A DNA stretch of 64,000 bases from Aliiglaciecola sp. 3_MG-2023 (GCF_030548205.1 NZ_JAUORV010000001.1:186001-250000); one strand, 5' to 3'. Positions 40,883 to 51,066 are shown, numbered from the stretch's first letter. The notes: a model not told the origin generated them from the letters alone. Numbers and translations: made by a program.

Positions 40883-41905
40883 ATGAATTGGTCAGTTTTA
40901 AGTTGTTCTGAATTTTCTACCCATCAAAAAGCATGGGCAGAACTAAATAATAAAACCATGAATCTAGCGTTTTTCGAACCTGACTTTGTAAACGGGCTTA
41001 TTGCACACTTTTTTGACGGAGATGAAAAACTAGTTGTTGCTTATAAAGACGATGAATTGCAATACGCAGGATTCTTTAAACCCTTAGGCAAAGGACGTTG
41101 GGCGACAGCCATGCCCTCACAATGCCCGCTAGGACTATTTTTACACCACGAGTCGCAAATAAGTAGCAGTGTGATGAAATCACTTTGTAATGCCCTACCC
41201 GGTACAGTTGCAATGCTAGATATGCTACAAATGGATTCAAAATATAGTCACTTTACCCCAGCAAGTGATTTTGAAATTATGCCGTATATTACTTCCGGCA
41301 ATCGCCCTATACCTGAAGACTTTGACACGTACTTTCAATCACTTGGCAAAAATATGCGGCAAAATTACAACAAAGTAATTAATCGAGCTGCACGAGCGGA
41401 AGATAAATTATCTTGGCAGAAGGTAACCAAGCCAGCTGAAGTGAAGCAAGCTATTATTAAATACGGTGAATTAGAAAGTCGTGGTTGGAAAGGTGAAGAA
41501 GGTACCGCTATCTCCCCAGACAACACACAAGGAAAATTCTATCAGCAAGCCCTCAGTAGCATGGCTGAACAAAATAAAGCCTGCTGTTGGTACTATCTAA
41601 TTAATGATGAAATTGTCGCTGTGGATTTATGCATACAGCAAGATGATTGCTTAATTATCTTAAAAACCACCTATAACGAACAATTTAATAAACAATCTCC
41701 AGCATTAATGCTTAAAATTGAAATGATTAAATATTATTCTAATCAACGGGAACTCGAAGGAATTAATAATATAGAGTTTTACGGAAAAGCAATGGAGTGG
41801 CATAAGCGACTTGATTCAACCTTAAGAGAAATAGAACATGTCACCTATTTTCCAAATAAATTGGTGAAAAGTGCCATAAATCTCATAAAAAAAGTAAAAA
41901 AGTAA
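40883..41905 (+). CDS. GNAT/FemAB-like acyltransferase
   Basis: The 340-residue protein has the Acetyltransf_6/BioF2-like layout: FEPDFVNGL near the start, GKNMRQNYNKVINRAARAED, LESRGWKGEEGTAI and a late YLINDEIVAVDLCIQQ. Such proteins acylate or aminoacylate surface glycans and are frequent in exosortase-A loci. AGGA precedes the ATG; the gene starts 9 bases after the PLP gene. Confidence 0.75.
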   Translation: MNWSVLSCSEFSTHQKAWAELNNKTMNLAFFEPDFVNGLIAHFFDGDEKLVVAYKDDELQYAGFFKPLGKGRWATAMPSQCPLGLFLHHESQISSSVMKSLCNALPGTVAMLDMLQMDSKYSHFTPASDFEIMPYITSGNRPIPEDFDTYFQSLGKNMRQNYNKVINRAARAEDKLSWQKVTKPAEVKQAIIKYGELESRGWKGEEGTAISPDNTQGKFYQQALSSMAEQNKACCWYYLINDEIVAVDLCIQQDDCLIILKTTYNEQFNKQSPALMLKIEMIKYYSNQRELEGINNIEFYGKAMEWHKRLDSTLREIEHVTYFPNKLVKSAINLIKKVKK

Positions 41906-41915
41906 CTAATTGATT

Positions 41916-42869
41916 ATGAATAACTCAGTATCGGTAATTATTCCGTTTTATCAAAGAACAAGTGGTCTGCTAACCAATGCTTTGAAAGGGATCCAGGCAC
42001 AAACAGCCCTATCACGTATAGCAAATATTATTGTTATTGATGATGGATCTCCTACCCCAGCAAAACCGGAAATCGATGCTTTTAATTCAGATTCGGAATT
42101 TTATCGAAAAATTACCCTGATTAAACAGAATAATTCGGGGGTATCTCGCGCAAGAAATGTGGGACTAGAGGCAGTCACTGATGAGACAGAGTATGTCGCT
42201 TTTCTAGACCCCGATGATTTTTGGCAACCTGAACATGTAGAGCTTTCACTTAAGGGCTTAGATTTGGGGAGCGATTTCCACTTTTCCAATTTCACACATA
42301 TGGGGGTGACAATTGGAGCCTTCGAACGAGCTGGCTATATTGATCCTTCTAAGCACCCTATAATTGCAGATGAAAAAATTCATGAGTACGTTGGCGACAT
42401 GGTGTTACAAACGACCACTGCCAATATAATCGGCACATCAACAGTGTTTTATCGGATTACCAAAACTCCTCAATTACGTTTTGATGAAAATTTCAAATTT
42501 GCTGGTGAAGATTACTTGATGTGGTTATCTATTCTAAAGTACGCCCAAAAAATCACCTTTACAAACTCCATCACGGTTAGATATGGCGAAGGAATTAATT
42601 TATTTTCTGGGGCTAAATGGGGTAGTAAACATATGTGTAAAAGACTGTTTGATGAAATTAATTATAGGTACTTTTTACTGCATAATATCACCATGACAGA
42701 AGCAAACCGAAAAAAAGTAAAAGAAATGCTCTACGACAATCGCCAAGCTTATATTGGCAACTTACAATCTATGCTTAAAAGACTTAAACTCTCAGCTTTA
42801 GGGCTTTTTTATAAGCACTATACTCAGAATAAACCTTTTCGTGACACTTTACTAAAACGAATAGATTAA
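41916..42869 (+). CDS. Glycosyltransferase family 2
   Basis: From ATG 41916 the protein has 317 residues. The GT-A nucleotide-sugar site is VSVIIPFYQR, VIDDGSPTP, SGVSRARNVGLE and LDPDDFWQPEH (DXD-like DPDD). A GEDYLMW acidic block follows. A TTG two codons earlier is possible. It probably adds one sugar on the cytoplasmic face; donor and acceptor cannot be told. Confidence 0.88.
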   Translation: MNNSVSVIIPFYQRTSGLLTNALKGIQAQTALSRIANIIVIDDGSPTPAKPEIDAFNSDSEFYRKITLIKQNNSGVSRARNVGLEAVTDETEYVAFLDPDDFWQPEHVELSLKGLDLGSDFHFSNFTHMGVTIGAFERAGYIDPSKHPIIADEKIHEYVGDMVLQTTTANIIGTSTVFYRITKTPQLRFDENFKFAGEDYLMWLSILKYAQKITFTNSITVRYGEGINLFSGAKWGSKHMCKRLFDEINYRYFLLHNITMTEANRKKVKEMLYDNRQAYIGNLQSMLKRLKLSALGLFYKHYTQNKPFRDTLLKRID

Positions 42870-42925
42870 TGTACGAGTCCAGTTGCACTGCCGACGGTAA
42901 CAATAATTAGTATTAGGAATAAACT

Positions 42926-43891
42926 TTGAAACTAATAGTACAAATTCCCTGCTACAACGAAGAGCACACTTTACCTGCAACATTTAATGATATTCCTAAA
43001 ACAATTGAAGGAATTGATCAGGTAGAAATTATGATAATTGACGATGGTTCAAAAGACCGTACTATCGAAGTGGCTAAAGAGCTCGGTGTCGATCATATTG
43101 TCATAAACAAAAATAACAGAGGTTTGGCTCGCACTTTTCGTAAAGGCATTGATGAATGCTTAAAACGAGGGGCAGATATTATTGTCAATACTGACGGTGA
43201 TAACCAATACGCGGGTTGGGACATTCCTAAACTCATTCAACCTATACTTGATCGCAAAGCAGATGTAGTGGTTGGAGATCGACGCACAGGGCAAATAGAT
43301 CATTTTTCTGGACTTAAGAAATTTTTACAACGACTCGGTAGCTTCGTGGTCCGTCAACTGTCAGGCGTTGACGTACCCGACGCAGTGAGTGGTTTCCGGG
43401 CATACAGCAGAGAAGCGGCCCTGCAGTTAAACATTGTGTCGCCATTCAGTTATACCATTGAAGCTTTAATTCAAGCCGGCAAGAAACACATGGCTGTAAC
43501 ATCAGTGCCTGTCGAGACAAATGAAAAAACACGGGAATCTAGGCTATTTACCAGTATCCCCAAATTTATTGAACGACAGCTAACTACCATTGTGCGCATG
43601 TACACCATGTACCAACCCCTTAAAGTGTTTTTTATAATAGCGGTGACATTGTCCGTTCTGGGTATAATTCCGATAATTAGGTTTCTTTTCTTCTATTTTA
43701 CAGGTGACGGTAGTGGTCACATTCAATCATTAATACTTGGCGGAGCTCTTACAATCTTAGGTTTTATAACCTTTTTAATTGCTTTGTTAGCTGACCTAAT
43801 CAACTTCAACCGACAATTGGTAGAGCAAACTTTAGAAAAAGTTAGACGGCTTGAGCTTGAAATTAAAGATCAAACGAAAGATAAAAAGTGA
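42926..43891 (+). CDS. Polyprenyl-phosphate-type glycosyltransferase (GT2) with two membrane segments
   Basis: The 321-residue protein starts at TTG 42926 with AGGA seven bases upstream. The GT2 domain (about 1-220) has IPCYNEEHTLPAT, IDDGSKDRTIEVA and NTDGDNQY (DGD metal site). Two membrane segments (about 235-260 and 270-295) and a charged coiled end follow. The layout is that of dolichyl/undecaprenyl-phosphate sugar transferases. It overlaps the next gene by 4 bases. Confidence 0.85.
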   Translation: MKLIVQIPCYNEEHTLPATFNDIPKTIEGIDQVEIMIIDDGSKDRTIEVAKELGVDHIVINKNNRGLARTFRKGIDECLKRGADIIVNTDGDNQYAGWDIPKLIQPILDRKADVVVGDRRTGQIDHFSGLKKFLQRLGSFVVRQLSGVDVPDAVSGFRAYSREAALQLNIVSPFSYTIEALIQAGKKHMAVTSVPVETNEKTRESRLFTSIPKFIERQLTTIVRMYTMYQPLKVFFIIAVTLSVLGIIPIIRFLFFYFTGDGSGHIQSLILGGALTILGFITFLIALLADLINFNRQLVEQTLEKVRRLELEIKDQTKDKK

Positions 43892-45114
43892 AAATATTAG
43901 TCGTTAGCTCTAACTACCCCAGATGGAAAGGGGATAGCACAACACCTTTCGTGCATAACTTTGCAAAACAATTGGTCGAACTAGGTCATCAAGTAAGAGT
44001 GATTGCGCCACACTACGAAGGTGCGTTAAAAAAAGAAACCATGGACGATGTGGAAATTAGACGATTTCAATACTTGCTCCCTCAATCCGCTCAAACCGTC
44101 TGCTACCAAGGTGGTGCTTTAGGCAATTTAGAAAAAAACACCTCAAACAAATATAAGCTTCCCTTTTTACTTATTTTTGAGTGGTTGAGTATTTTAGTGC
44201 AAACCTTGATATGGCGGCCAAATGTTATTAATTCTCACTGGTTGGTTCCGCAAAGTTTTTTGTGTTCAATTGTGTCTATAGTTACCCGCACCAAACATGT
44301 GGCTACTGTGCACGGAGGAGACGTATTTGCGTTAAATAGTGGCATAATGAAAAAGGTCAAAACGTTCGCTATTAAACAAGCCCACCGCGTTAGTGTAAAT
44401 AGCAGCGTTACTGAACAAAAAGTGCTAGATTTAGCCCCCAAAGTCGATGATAAATTATTTCGATTGCCTACTGGAATTTTACCTTTACCTCACATCAATA
44501 GTGAAGATGTCAAAACATTACGCGCTAAATTATGTCAGTCTACAACACAAAAATTAGTCTTGTTCGTCGGCAGATTAAGTGAAGAAAAAGGTGTTGGGGA
44601 TGCCATTTTAGCGATCAAAAGGCTAATTGATAAAGGGCTAGATGTTCGCCTTGTTATAGCAGGTGAAGGGCACGATAAACAAAAATTCATAGATTTGGTT
44701 AAGCAACATCATTTAACTGAACATGTTCAGTTTGAAGGATGGGTTGATAGCAATCAAATATATACTTATTTCAAATCCTCGGATGTTTTTGTCGGCCCAT
44801 CCAAACAAAGTTCTACTGGCTGGATTGAGGCTCAAGGTCTCACGTTTGTAGAGGCAATGCTAGCGGAATGTGCGGTTATTGGCACCAGAAGTGGCGGTAT
44901 CCCAGATGCGGTTCAACCGGGTAAAACGGGTTGGCTGTGTGAACCCAACAATGCGGAAGATTTATCGAAAACAATCGAAAACGTTTTATTTCATCAAGAC
45001 AACGTTCCTGACATTATTCAAAATGCCCGAAAATTCGCAGTTGAAAACTACCTCGTAGAGCATGTAGCACGTAAATTTATCAGCTCAATTAATATTGGCA
45101 AAGTAGATGACTAA
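43888..45114 (+). CDS. Glycosyltransferase family 4
   Basis: The 408-residue GT-B protein has ILVVSSNYPRWKGDSTTPFV at the start, LVLFVGRLSEEKGVGDAI and the GT4 glutamates in EAQGLTFVEAMLAECAVIG. The GTG start overlaps the upstream stop. Sequence resembles GT4 enzymes that build exopolysaccharide chains. Confidence 0.88.
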   Translation: MKILVVSSNYPRWKGDSTTPFVHNFAKQLVELGHQVRVIAPHYEGALKKETMDDVEIRRFQYLLPQSAQTVCYQGGALGNLEKNTSNKYKLPFLLIFEWLSILVQTLIWRPNVINSHWLVPQSFLCSIVSIVTRTKHVATVHGGDVFALNSGIMKKVKTFAIKQAHRVSVNSSVTEQKVLDLAPKVDDKLFRLPTGILPLPHINSEDVKTLRAKLCQSTTQKLVLFVGRLSEEKGVGDAILAIKRLIDKGLDVRLVIAGEGHDKQKFIDLVKQHHLTEHVQFEGWVDSNQIYTYFKSSDVFVGPSKQSSTGWIEAQGLTFVEAMLAECAVIGTRSGGIPDAVQPGKTGWLCEPNNAEDLSKTIENVLFHQDNVPDIIQNARKFAVENYLVEHVARKFISSINIGKVDD

Positions 45115-45200
45115 AAAGTATTTCAGGCGCATGGAACCGTTAACAACGTTACCACCTATGGTAAAAATATGTACGAATCCAATTTGAGGCAGTTTAGTTA

Positions 45201-46274
45201 ATGGCTAATAAATATAAGCGCATACTTTTAATTGGAAACTGTTTTTCATCTAATATGGATATTTCTCAGAATACCCAATACCGTAGTTACAAATTACAAG
45301 AAGCATTCGCTGAATATGGTGTAGAGGTTAAATTAGTATTAATTAATTATAAAAATACTAAGTGCTATATTTCCGAACATAAAAAATTATGTGTGTTAAG
45401 TGCCCACCCTTCTAAATGGTTGAAAAGCCGAAATCTATTAAGAACATTTTTAGCCACCGACAAACCAGATGTTTATTGGTTTACTAATGGTCCAATAGTT
45501 GCTTTTATCTCTATGATATTTATAAATATATTCAAGAAAAAAATCATTTATGAAGTATTAGACAATTACTCTACTTATTACCCCAAAATACTTTTTCCAA
45601 TAACGTTACTTGATAAGTATATTAGGAAGTCGGCATTACTTTGCATATACGTTACCGCTGAATTGGCGAAATTAGATAAAAATAAAACGACAAGAAGGCT
45701 TGTGAATATCAATGGCTATGACCCCGATATTTTCACAAAAATGGATAAAAACGTTGCAAGAGAACAGCTGGAAATACCAGCAGGAGTCCAAGTCATAGGA
45801 TTTGCCGGGTCACTCGACCAAAGAGTGAACTGTAACCTTGAATATTTATTCGAATCTCCTAAATTTAAAAATTGCATATTTGTAGTAGCAAGCAATTCAA
45901 CTGCCCCAGAGTTCATCAATAAAAGCAACGTATTATTTCTAGGGAAAATGGAGATGAACCAAATTCCTTTGCTTATCAATTCTGCAGATATAATGCTAAT
46001 TCCAAATCGGCATGATGAGTTTACTAAGTTTTGTTTTCCAAGCAAGCTAATGGAGTACGAAGGTTGTGAAGCAAACTATATCTATACCCCAATGAATAAA
46101 ACTGTTCGAAAGATATCATCGGGTTATGAATCTTCCTTTGATATGAGTATTTTTGCCAGTGACCTAGAGCAGCTATTAAATAAACCGCCTGCATTAATGA
46201 AACAAAATAGTAAAAAGTTTGACTGGCACTATTTAGTAAAACGTTTGCAACAAAGACTAGAGAGAACATCTTAA
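45201..46274 (+). CDS. Glycosyltransferase, GT-B type
   Basis: The 357-residue protein has a GT4-like second half (VQVIGFAGSLDQRVNC, LINSADIMLIPNRH, FPSKLMEYEGCEANYIY) but a divergent first half. It is rich in Lys, Asn and Ile, and the DNA is more AT-rich than the genes before it. It begins the part of the + block that looks acquired. Family placement is by pattern only. Confidence 0.72.
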   Translation: MANKYKRILLIGNCFSSNMDISQNTQYRSYKLQEAFAEYGVEVKLVLINYKNTKCYISEHKKLCVLSAHPSKWLKSRNLLRTFLATDKPDVYWFTNGPIVAFISMIFINIFKKKIIYEVLDNYSTYYPKILFPITLLDKYIRKSALLCIYVTAELAKLDKNKTTRRLVNINGYDPDIFTKMDKNVAREQLEIPAGVQVIGFAGSLDQRVNCNLEYLFESPKFKNCIFVVASNSTAPEFINKSNVLFLGKMEMNQIPLLINSADIMLIPNRHDEFTKFCFPSKLMEYEGCEANYIYTPMNKTVRKISSGYESSFDMSIFASDLEQLLNKPPALMKQNSKKFDWHYLVKRLQQRLERTS

Positions 46275-46301
46275 TTTGAAATATTTAGCCTACAATCCAA
46301 C

Positions 46302-47600
46302 ATGAAGCTCAAAACTTATTTTTACAATGCTAATTGGCTCATTATTGAAAAGCTGATTAGTTTACCCATTGGATTAATTACTAGTATTTTTCTGGCTAGA
46401 TACCTAGGGCCTGAATACTTTGGTGTATTTAGTTTTTTAATTTCAGCCGTTTATATTTTCCTTCCGTTAATGCAATTTGGTTTAAACTCCGTTTTAACAA
46501 AAGAGCTTGTCAGCCTTACTGAGAAAACCAGTGAAATACTATCAACTGCTCTGACTATACGTATATTGGCATCTCTATTTACGTTTATAATTGGCGCAAT
46601 CTCAGCGGTATTATTTGATTGGATAGATGAACGTCATCTTCTTCTATTCTTTTTATTGCTTTTTTCTCACACATTCTCCGCTTTCGATATCTTTAATTTT
46701 TGGTTTGAATCTAAGAAAAATAATCGACCAGTAGCAATTGTAAGAGTATTAACCTTATTACTTTTCAGTATTTTAAAAGTATTTGTAGTCATTAAATTTG
46801 AATCATTAAGCTTACTGTTATTGGTGCAAGCTTGTGAGTTAATGACCGGCTATCTTCTATATTATTTTTTGGCGAAGGTTTACCAATGTCATTTTCAATG
46901 GCAACCTTCCTACTCCTATGGCAAACAACTCGTTAAAAAATGTTGGTGGTTAATTTTTTCTGGCATCGCAGCAGCGCTTTACATGAAAATCGACCAGGTA
47001 ATGTTAGGCACAATTGCATCAAAATCTGAGGTCGGCATATACTCTGTTGCAGTTCGCTTTTCAGAGATGTCTTACTTCCTCCCTGTTGCAATTGTAACTG
47101 CATTTTTTCCTTACCTAATTGAGCGTAAACAGTTGAGCGCTCCAGCATACAACAACACTTTAGCTATATTTCTTGGCGGTTTGTGTTGGTTAGGTATAGC
47201 AGTTGCGATTGTCGTTACATTAATCGCTACTTACCTCATAAAGATATTGTACGGAACAGAATATAATGCCTCTGCCTCAATTCTAGCAGTGCATGTTTGG
47301 GGCGGGGTATTTGTTTATATGAGAGCATTACTAAGTAAGTGGTTAATCATTGAAGATCTTTTGTACTTTTCATTAGTGACTCAAGGAACTGGCGCAATCG
47401 TTAATATTATTCTAAATCTACTCCTGATACCTGAGTATGGCGCCCTTGGTGCTGCCTGGGCGACCATTCTATCACTCGCTTTTGCTAGTTGGTTTTCATT
47501 CTTTTTCACTAAAAAAACAGTTAAAATAGCGGTTATTATGACATGCGCCCCATTTATGTTTCCAAAGCATTGTTTAAGCCTGATAAATAACAAAAAGTAG
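46302..47600 (+). CDS. Oligosaccharide flippase (Wzx/PST family)
   Basis: The 432-residue protein has about 12 membrane segments and the MATE/PST features: LARYLGPEYFGVFSFL near the start, KIDQVMLGTIASKSEVGIYSVAVR in the middle (short form KIDQVMLG). It would move lipid-linked repeat units across the inner membrane. It is the first of two flippases in the window. Confidence 0.88.
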   Translation: MKLKTYFYNANWLIIEKLISLPIGLITSIFLARYLGPEYFGVFSFLISAVYIFLPLMQFGLNSVLTKELVSLTEKTSEILSTALTIRILASLFTFIIGAISAVLFDWIDERHLLLFFLLLFSHTFSAFDIFNFWFESKKNNRPVAIVRVLTLLLFSILKVFVVIKFESLSLLLLVQACELMTGYLLYYFLAKVYQCHFQWQPSYSYGKQLVKKCWWLIFSGIAAALYMKIDQVMLGTIASKSEVGIYSVAVRFSEMSYFLPVAIVTAFFPYLIERKQLSAPAYNNTLAIFLGGLCWLGIAVAIVVTLIATYLIKILYGTEYNASASILAVHVWGGVFVYMRALLSKWLIIEDLLYFSLVTQGTGAIVNIILNLLLIPEYGALGAAWATILSLAFASWFSFFFTKKTVKIAVIMTCAPFMFPKHCLSLINNKK

Positions 47601-47607
47601 GACTGTA

Positions 47608-48684
47608 ATGAGTTTAAAGTTGATCAAGAAAATACTGCCGCGTCCTATAGTTACGTTTATACAATCAATACTCGCTAAATTAGGAGAATTAAAAGAAGGC
47701 ATTGCTTTTCAATGTAGTAACAGCATGTTTCTTTCTTCTACCTATTATTTTTTATTTTCTCGCGCATTTGATAGAGAACATTTATCTGTTTTGCACGGAA
47801 AAAAGCGATATGCCAGTGATATAAAACATGGAAAAGCAGGCCTAACCCTTCTTCGTCGAAATGTTCACCGACTTGAGAAGGGCTTAATTATGAAACCTCG
47901 TAGGCCAATTTTCGCAAAGGACTATATAACTGAAACGGTAGAATTCTTACACAAAGTTGTTACCGAAAACCCTGAAACAGAGGTTGATGAACTTAACTGG
48001 TTTTGCGATGTTTTAACAACCTACTTTTTAGCTGTTCAGAGCGATCCTGTGATTGATAAAGCAAAAAGTTTGTTTGACGATACCGTTAAACTTAGAAATC
48101 TTAAGATTACAGACAAAATCCCCTATGTTAGGAATTTTTCAAACAATATCCCGAGTTTCGAGCAATTTGAAAACCTTAGCCTTAGAAGACGCTCCGTTAG
48201 GTGGTTCGAAGATAAAGCTGTCCCTCGCGACCTTATAGATCAAGCAATACTAGTTTCCTCTCAATCACCGAGTGCTTGCAACCGCCAACCTTTCAGATTT
48301 CATATTTTTGATGACCCATCTTTGGTACAAGAAGTGTCAAAAATTCCAGGTGGTACCGCAGGGTTCAATCACAACTTCCCTGTATTTATAGCTGTAATTG
48401 GCCAATTACGTGCCTATTTTGATGAACGTGATAGGCATGTAATTTATATTGATGCATCCTTAGCAAGTATGTCTTTTTTATTTGCTTTGGAAACTCTAGG
48501 ATTAAGCAGTTGTGCGATTAATTGGCCTGATGTTCCGGAGCGAGAAAAGAAAATGAGCAAAGCCCTTGCCTTAGATGAAGATGAGAGGGTTATCATGTGC
48601 ATAGCTGTTGGCTATCCAGACAAAAACGAAAAAGTACCGTTTTCACACAAGAAGTCCTTAAGTCAATTAAGGAAATATAACTAG
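47608..48684 (+). CDS. Nitroreductase-family protein of a glycan locus
   Basis: The 358-residue protein has an unassigned N-terminal half with RRNVHRLEKGLIMKPRRP and a nitroreductase domain (about 189-345): RRRSVRWFEDKAVP, SQSPSACNRQPFRF and LETLGLSSCAINWPD. Such FMN-dependent proteins appear in polysaccharide clusters, with unknown role. AGGA precedes the ATG. It lies 7 bases after the flippase. Confidence 0.82.
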   Translation: MSLKLIKKILPRPIVTFIQSILAKLGELKEGIAFQCSNSMFLSSTYYFLFSRAFDREHLSVLHGKKRYASDIKHGKAGLTLLRRNVHRLEKGLIMKPRRPIFAKDYITETVEFLHKVVTENPETEVDELNWFCDVLTTYFLAVQSDPVIDKAKSLFDDTVKLRNLKITDKIPYVRNFSNNIPSFEQFENLSLRRRSVRWFEDKAVPRDLIDQAILVSSQSPSACNRQPFRFHIFDDPSLVQEVSKIPGGTAGFNHNFPVFIAVIGQLRAYFDERDRHVIYIDASLASMSFLFALETLGLSSCAINWPDVPEREKKMSKALALDEDERVIMCIAVGYPDKNEKVPFSHKKSLSQLRKYN

Positions 48685-48694
48685 GATGTCAAAA

Positions 48695-49867
48695 ATGATT
48701 TTCGAAATTCACGGTGGCCAGTTTAAAAACAAAGGCGCAATGAAAATGCTCGTTACTTGTATCAAGCAACTCGAGCAACGGATCCCAAATGTTACTTTTG
48801 TTGTTGATGGCTGTGTCGGGAATGATCAGCAATTAGACTCATTAAATCTTAAAAAGCTCTTATTTAAACGTGGGTGGATGGGCTCTAAACGGTTTGGTCT
48901 TGGATTCTTAATACAACGAATTTTGGCAGTATTAGCCTCACTTTTTCCTTTTTTATTTAAGAATGCTTATACATTAAATAAAATCGACGGGGTAATTGAC
49001 GTCGCAGGTTTTGCTTACACCGATCAATGGGGTTATAAACCAAGTGAGGATTTCGCTAAGCTCGCGAGCTATTATCACCGAAAAGGTAAGAAAGTTGTTA
49101 TGCTTCCTCAAGCATTTGGCACATTTACACAACCTAAAATAATCAACGCCATAGAAAAGATTATTAATAACACAAACCTTATTTATGCCAGAGATTCTTC
49201 GTCATTTAAGCACCTTACAGAAATATCGAATAACACTGATGTTCTAAAAAGAGCCCCGGATATTACACTGTTTGTAAAAGCTAACAGTAATGAAAACCAA
49301 ATTGTCAGCAATACAGTAGCAATAATTCCCAATATGCGCATGCTTGATCAAGGGAGCGAATTTTGGAAAGAGAACTACATCCCGTATCTCAATATGACCA
49401 TCGATACCTGCATTGACAATAACTTAGATCCTATCTTTGTTATTCATGATCAAGCAGGTGAAGATATAAAAGTAGCTCAAAAAGCGTTGCTAGAAAGAAC
49501 TGACGATATTCAAGTTCTGCAAATAGATGATCCTTGGGAGCTGAAATCAAAGTTAAGCACTATGCAATTTGTTGTTGGCTCTAGGTTTCATGGTTTAGTC
49601 GCAGCACTCTCCAACAATGTCCCTGTTATTTCTATAGGCTGGTCTCATAAATACGCTGAACTGCTAAGTGATTTTGGGTTGAGTGAGTTTCTTATTTCAG
49701 AGCAACATGGAAAAAAAGAGCTATCGTCACTCATTAACGTGTTAACAAATGAGAGTGAAAATAAACTTAAACGAGATATTGTTAAAGTCAATTTTGAAAA
49801 ACAAAGAGACACTAACAAACGCATGTGGAATGAGGTTGTAGAAGTTTTACAAGGCAATTGCCGTTGA
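48695..49867 (+). CDS. Polysaccharide pyruvyl transferase family protein
   Basis: From ATG 48695, which AGGA precedes at 8 bases, the protein has 390 residues; an ATG at 48686 would add three. It has the pyruvyltransferase pattern: GGQFKNKGAMKML near the start, VMLPQAFGTFTQPK, LIYARDSSSFKHL, and VVGSRFHGLVAAL with the conserved SRFH. It would put ketal pyruvate on a sugar of the chain, making it acidic. It overlaps the next gene by 10 bases. Confidence 0.87.
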   Translation: MIFEIHGGQFKNKGAMKMLVTCIKQLEQRIPNVTFVVDGCVGNDQQLDSLNLKKLLFKRGWMGSKRFGLGFLIQRILAVLASLFPFLFKNAYTLNKIDGVIDVAGFAYTDQWGYKPSEDFAKLASYYHRKGKKVVMLPQAFGTFTQPKIINAIEKIINNTNLIYARDSSSFKHLTEISNNTDVLKRAPDITLFVKANSNENQIVSNTVAIIPNMRMLDQGSEFWKENYIPYLNMTIDTCIDNNLDPIFVIHDQAGEDIKVAQKALLERTDDIQVLQIDDPWELKSKLSTMQFVVGSRFHGLVAALSNNVPVISIGWSHKYAELLSDFGLSEFLISEQHGKKELSSLINVLTNESENKLKRDIVKVNFEKQRDTNKRMWNEVVEVLQGNCR

Positions 49868-51066
49868 AAGTACTCCATTTAACCTCTGGCAAATTGTCAG
49901 GAGGGGCTGCAAAAGGCGCTTTACGCTTGCATAAAGGCTTGCTGGATATTGGCGTTGATTCGCATCTCTGCGGTTATAATAACACCCAAGAAAAAATAGA
50001 AAACTTAATTGAATGGAGTTTTTTTGATAAAATTAAATACTCCTTAAATCGTAAAAAAAATACGTTTGACCTCAAACACTATAAACACAAAAGTGATGAA
50101 ATATTCAGTGTCGGTAATGACCTGTTTAATTGTTTCAAACACATCGACTTTAGCCATTACGATATCGTAAATTTGCACTGGGTAAATTACTCATTGAATA
50201 TTCGGTTCATTGAGTATCTAAAATCTCAAACTAAAGTAGTTTGGACGTTGAGAGATATGTGGCCCTTCACTGGAGGATGCCATTACTCTTTGAACTGTAT
50301 CGGATATAAAGAGGTGTGTGGAGATTGTCCGAAACTGAATTCAAATACCGAAACAGACATATCTAATTCTCTTCTTCTAAAAAAACAATGGGCTTTTAAA
50401 GATATTAACTTCATTGCCATCTCTAATTGGCTAAAATCAGAAGCGTTATCTAGCACTATTTTAAACAACTCATCAATTGATACTATTTATAATTCAGTGG
50501 ATGTCTCCAAATTTAATATCATAAATGACCAAAATACGATTAATAATATAAAGAAGATATTTGGTATTGAAACAAGCAAAAAAATAATCATTACCGGTGC
50601 ACAAGATGTTATGGATATTTATAAGGGTCCAGATTTTGTGCGTGAATTTATTAAATTACATGCTAATGACTTTTACTTTATTATTTTTGGCCAAAACGCT
50701 GAAATTCTAACTAAGGGTTTAAATCTTGAAAATATTAAACTTGTTGGTTTTCAAGACGAACCTTCTTTAGCTAAACTTTATAACATCGCTGATTACTTTT
50801 TGATGTGTTCTGTTCAAGAAGGTTTTGGTAAGACAATTGTTGAATCACTAGCATGCGGTACACCGGTTATCACGCTTTCCGGGGGAGCACCTGAAGAATT
50901 GATATTGGCGACAGATGGCGGATTCATATGGGATGGCGAATCGAAACTTGATTTAACTAGTCCCAAAACACCTGAAAAGTTAAGACTAAATGCAAAAAAT
51001 AAATTTAGTCTAGAAACTATTGCAAAACTATATAAGTCAAAATACTCCCAGATTACTTCAGCTTAA
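49858..51066 (+). CDS. Glycosyltransferase family 4
   Basis: The 402-residue GT-B protein starts at TTG 49858 inside the previous gene. It has LHLTSGKLSGGAAKGALRLH, VNLHWVNYSLN, LRDMWPFTGGCHYS and the GT4 motif SVQEGFGKTIVESLACGTPV. The HW and GGCHY signatures are those of WcaC/WcaL-like GT4 enzymes. The DNA is very AT-rich and the protein Asn-, Lys- and Ile-rich. It ends the + block. Confidence 0.87.
   Translation: MPLKVLHLTSGKLSGGAAKGALRLHKGLLDIGVDSHLCGYNNTQEKIENLIEWSFFDKIKYSLNRKKNTFDLKHYKHKSDEIFSVGNDLFNCFKHIDFSHYDIVNLHWVNYSLNIRFIEYLKSQTKVVWTLRDMWPFTGGCHYSLNCIGYKEVCGDCPKLNSNTETDISNSLLLKKQWAFKDINFIAISNWLKSEALSSTILNNSSIDTIYNSVDVSKFNIINDQNTINNIKKIFGIETSKKIIITGAQDVMDIYKGPDFVREFIKLHANDFYFIIFGQNAEILTKGLNLENIKLVGFQDEPSLAKLYNIADYFLMCSVQEGFGKTIVESLACGTPVITLSGGAPEELILATDGGFIWDGESKLDLTSPKTPEKLRLNAKNKFSLETIAKLYKSKYSQITSA

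Noticed and set aside
42870-45200. Similar TACGA(G/A)TCCA words at the two gaps of the + block and near 2632
   Set aside because: The shared word is about ten bases and its context differs, so chance is a sufficient explanation.
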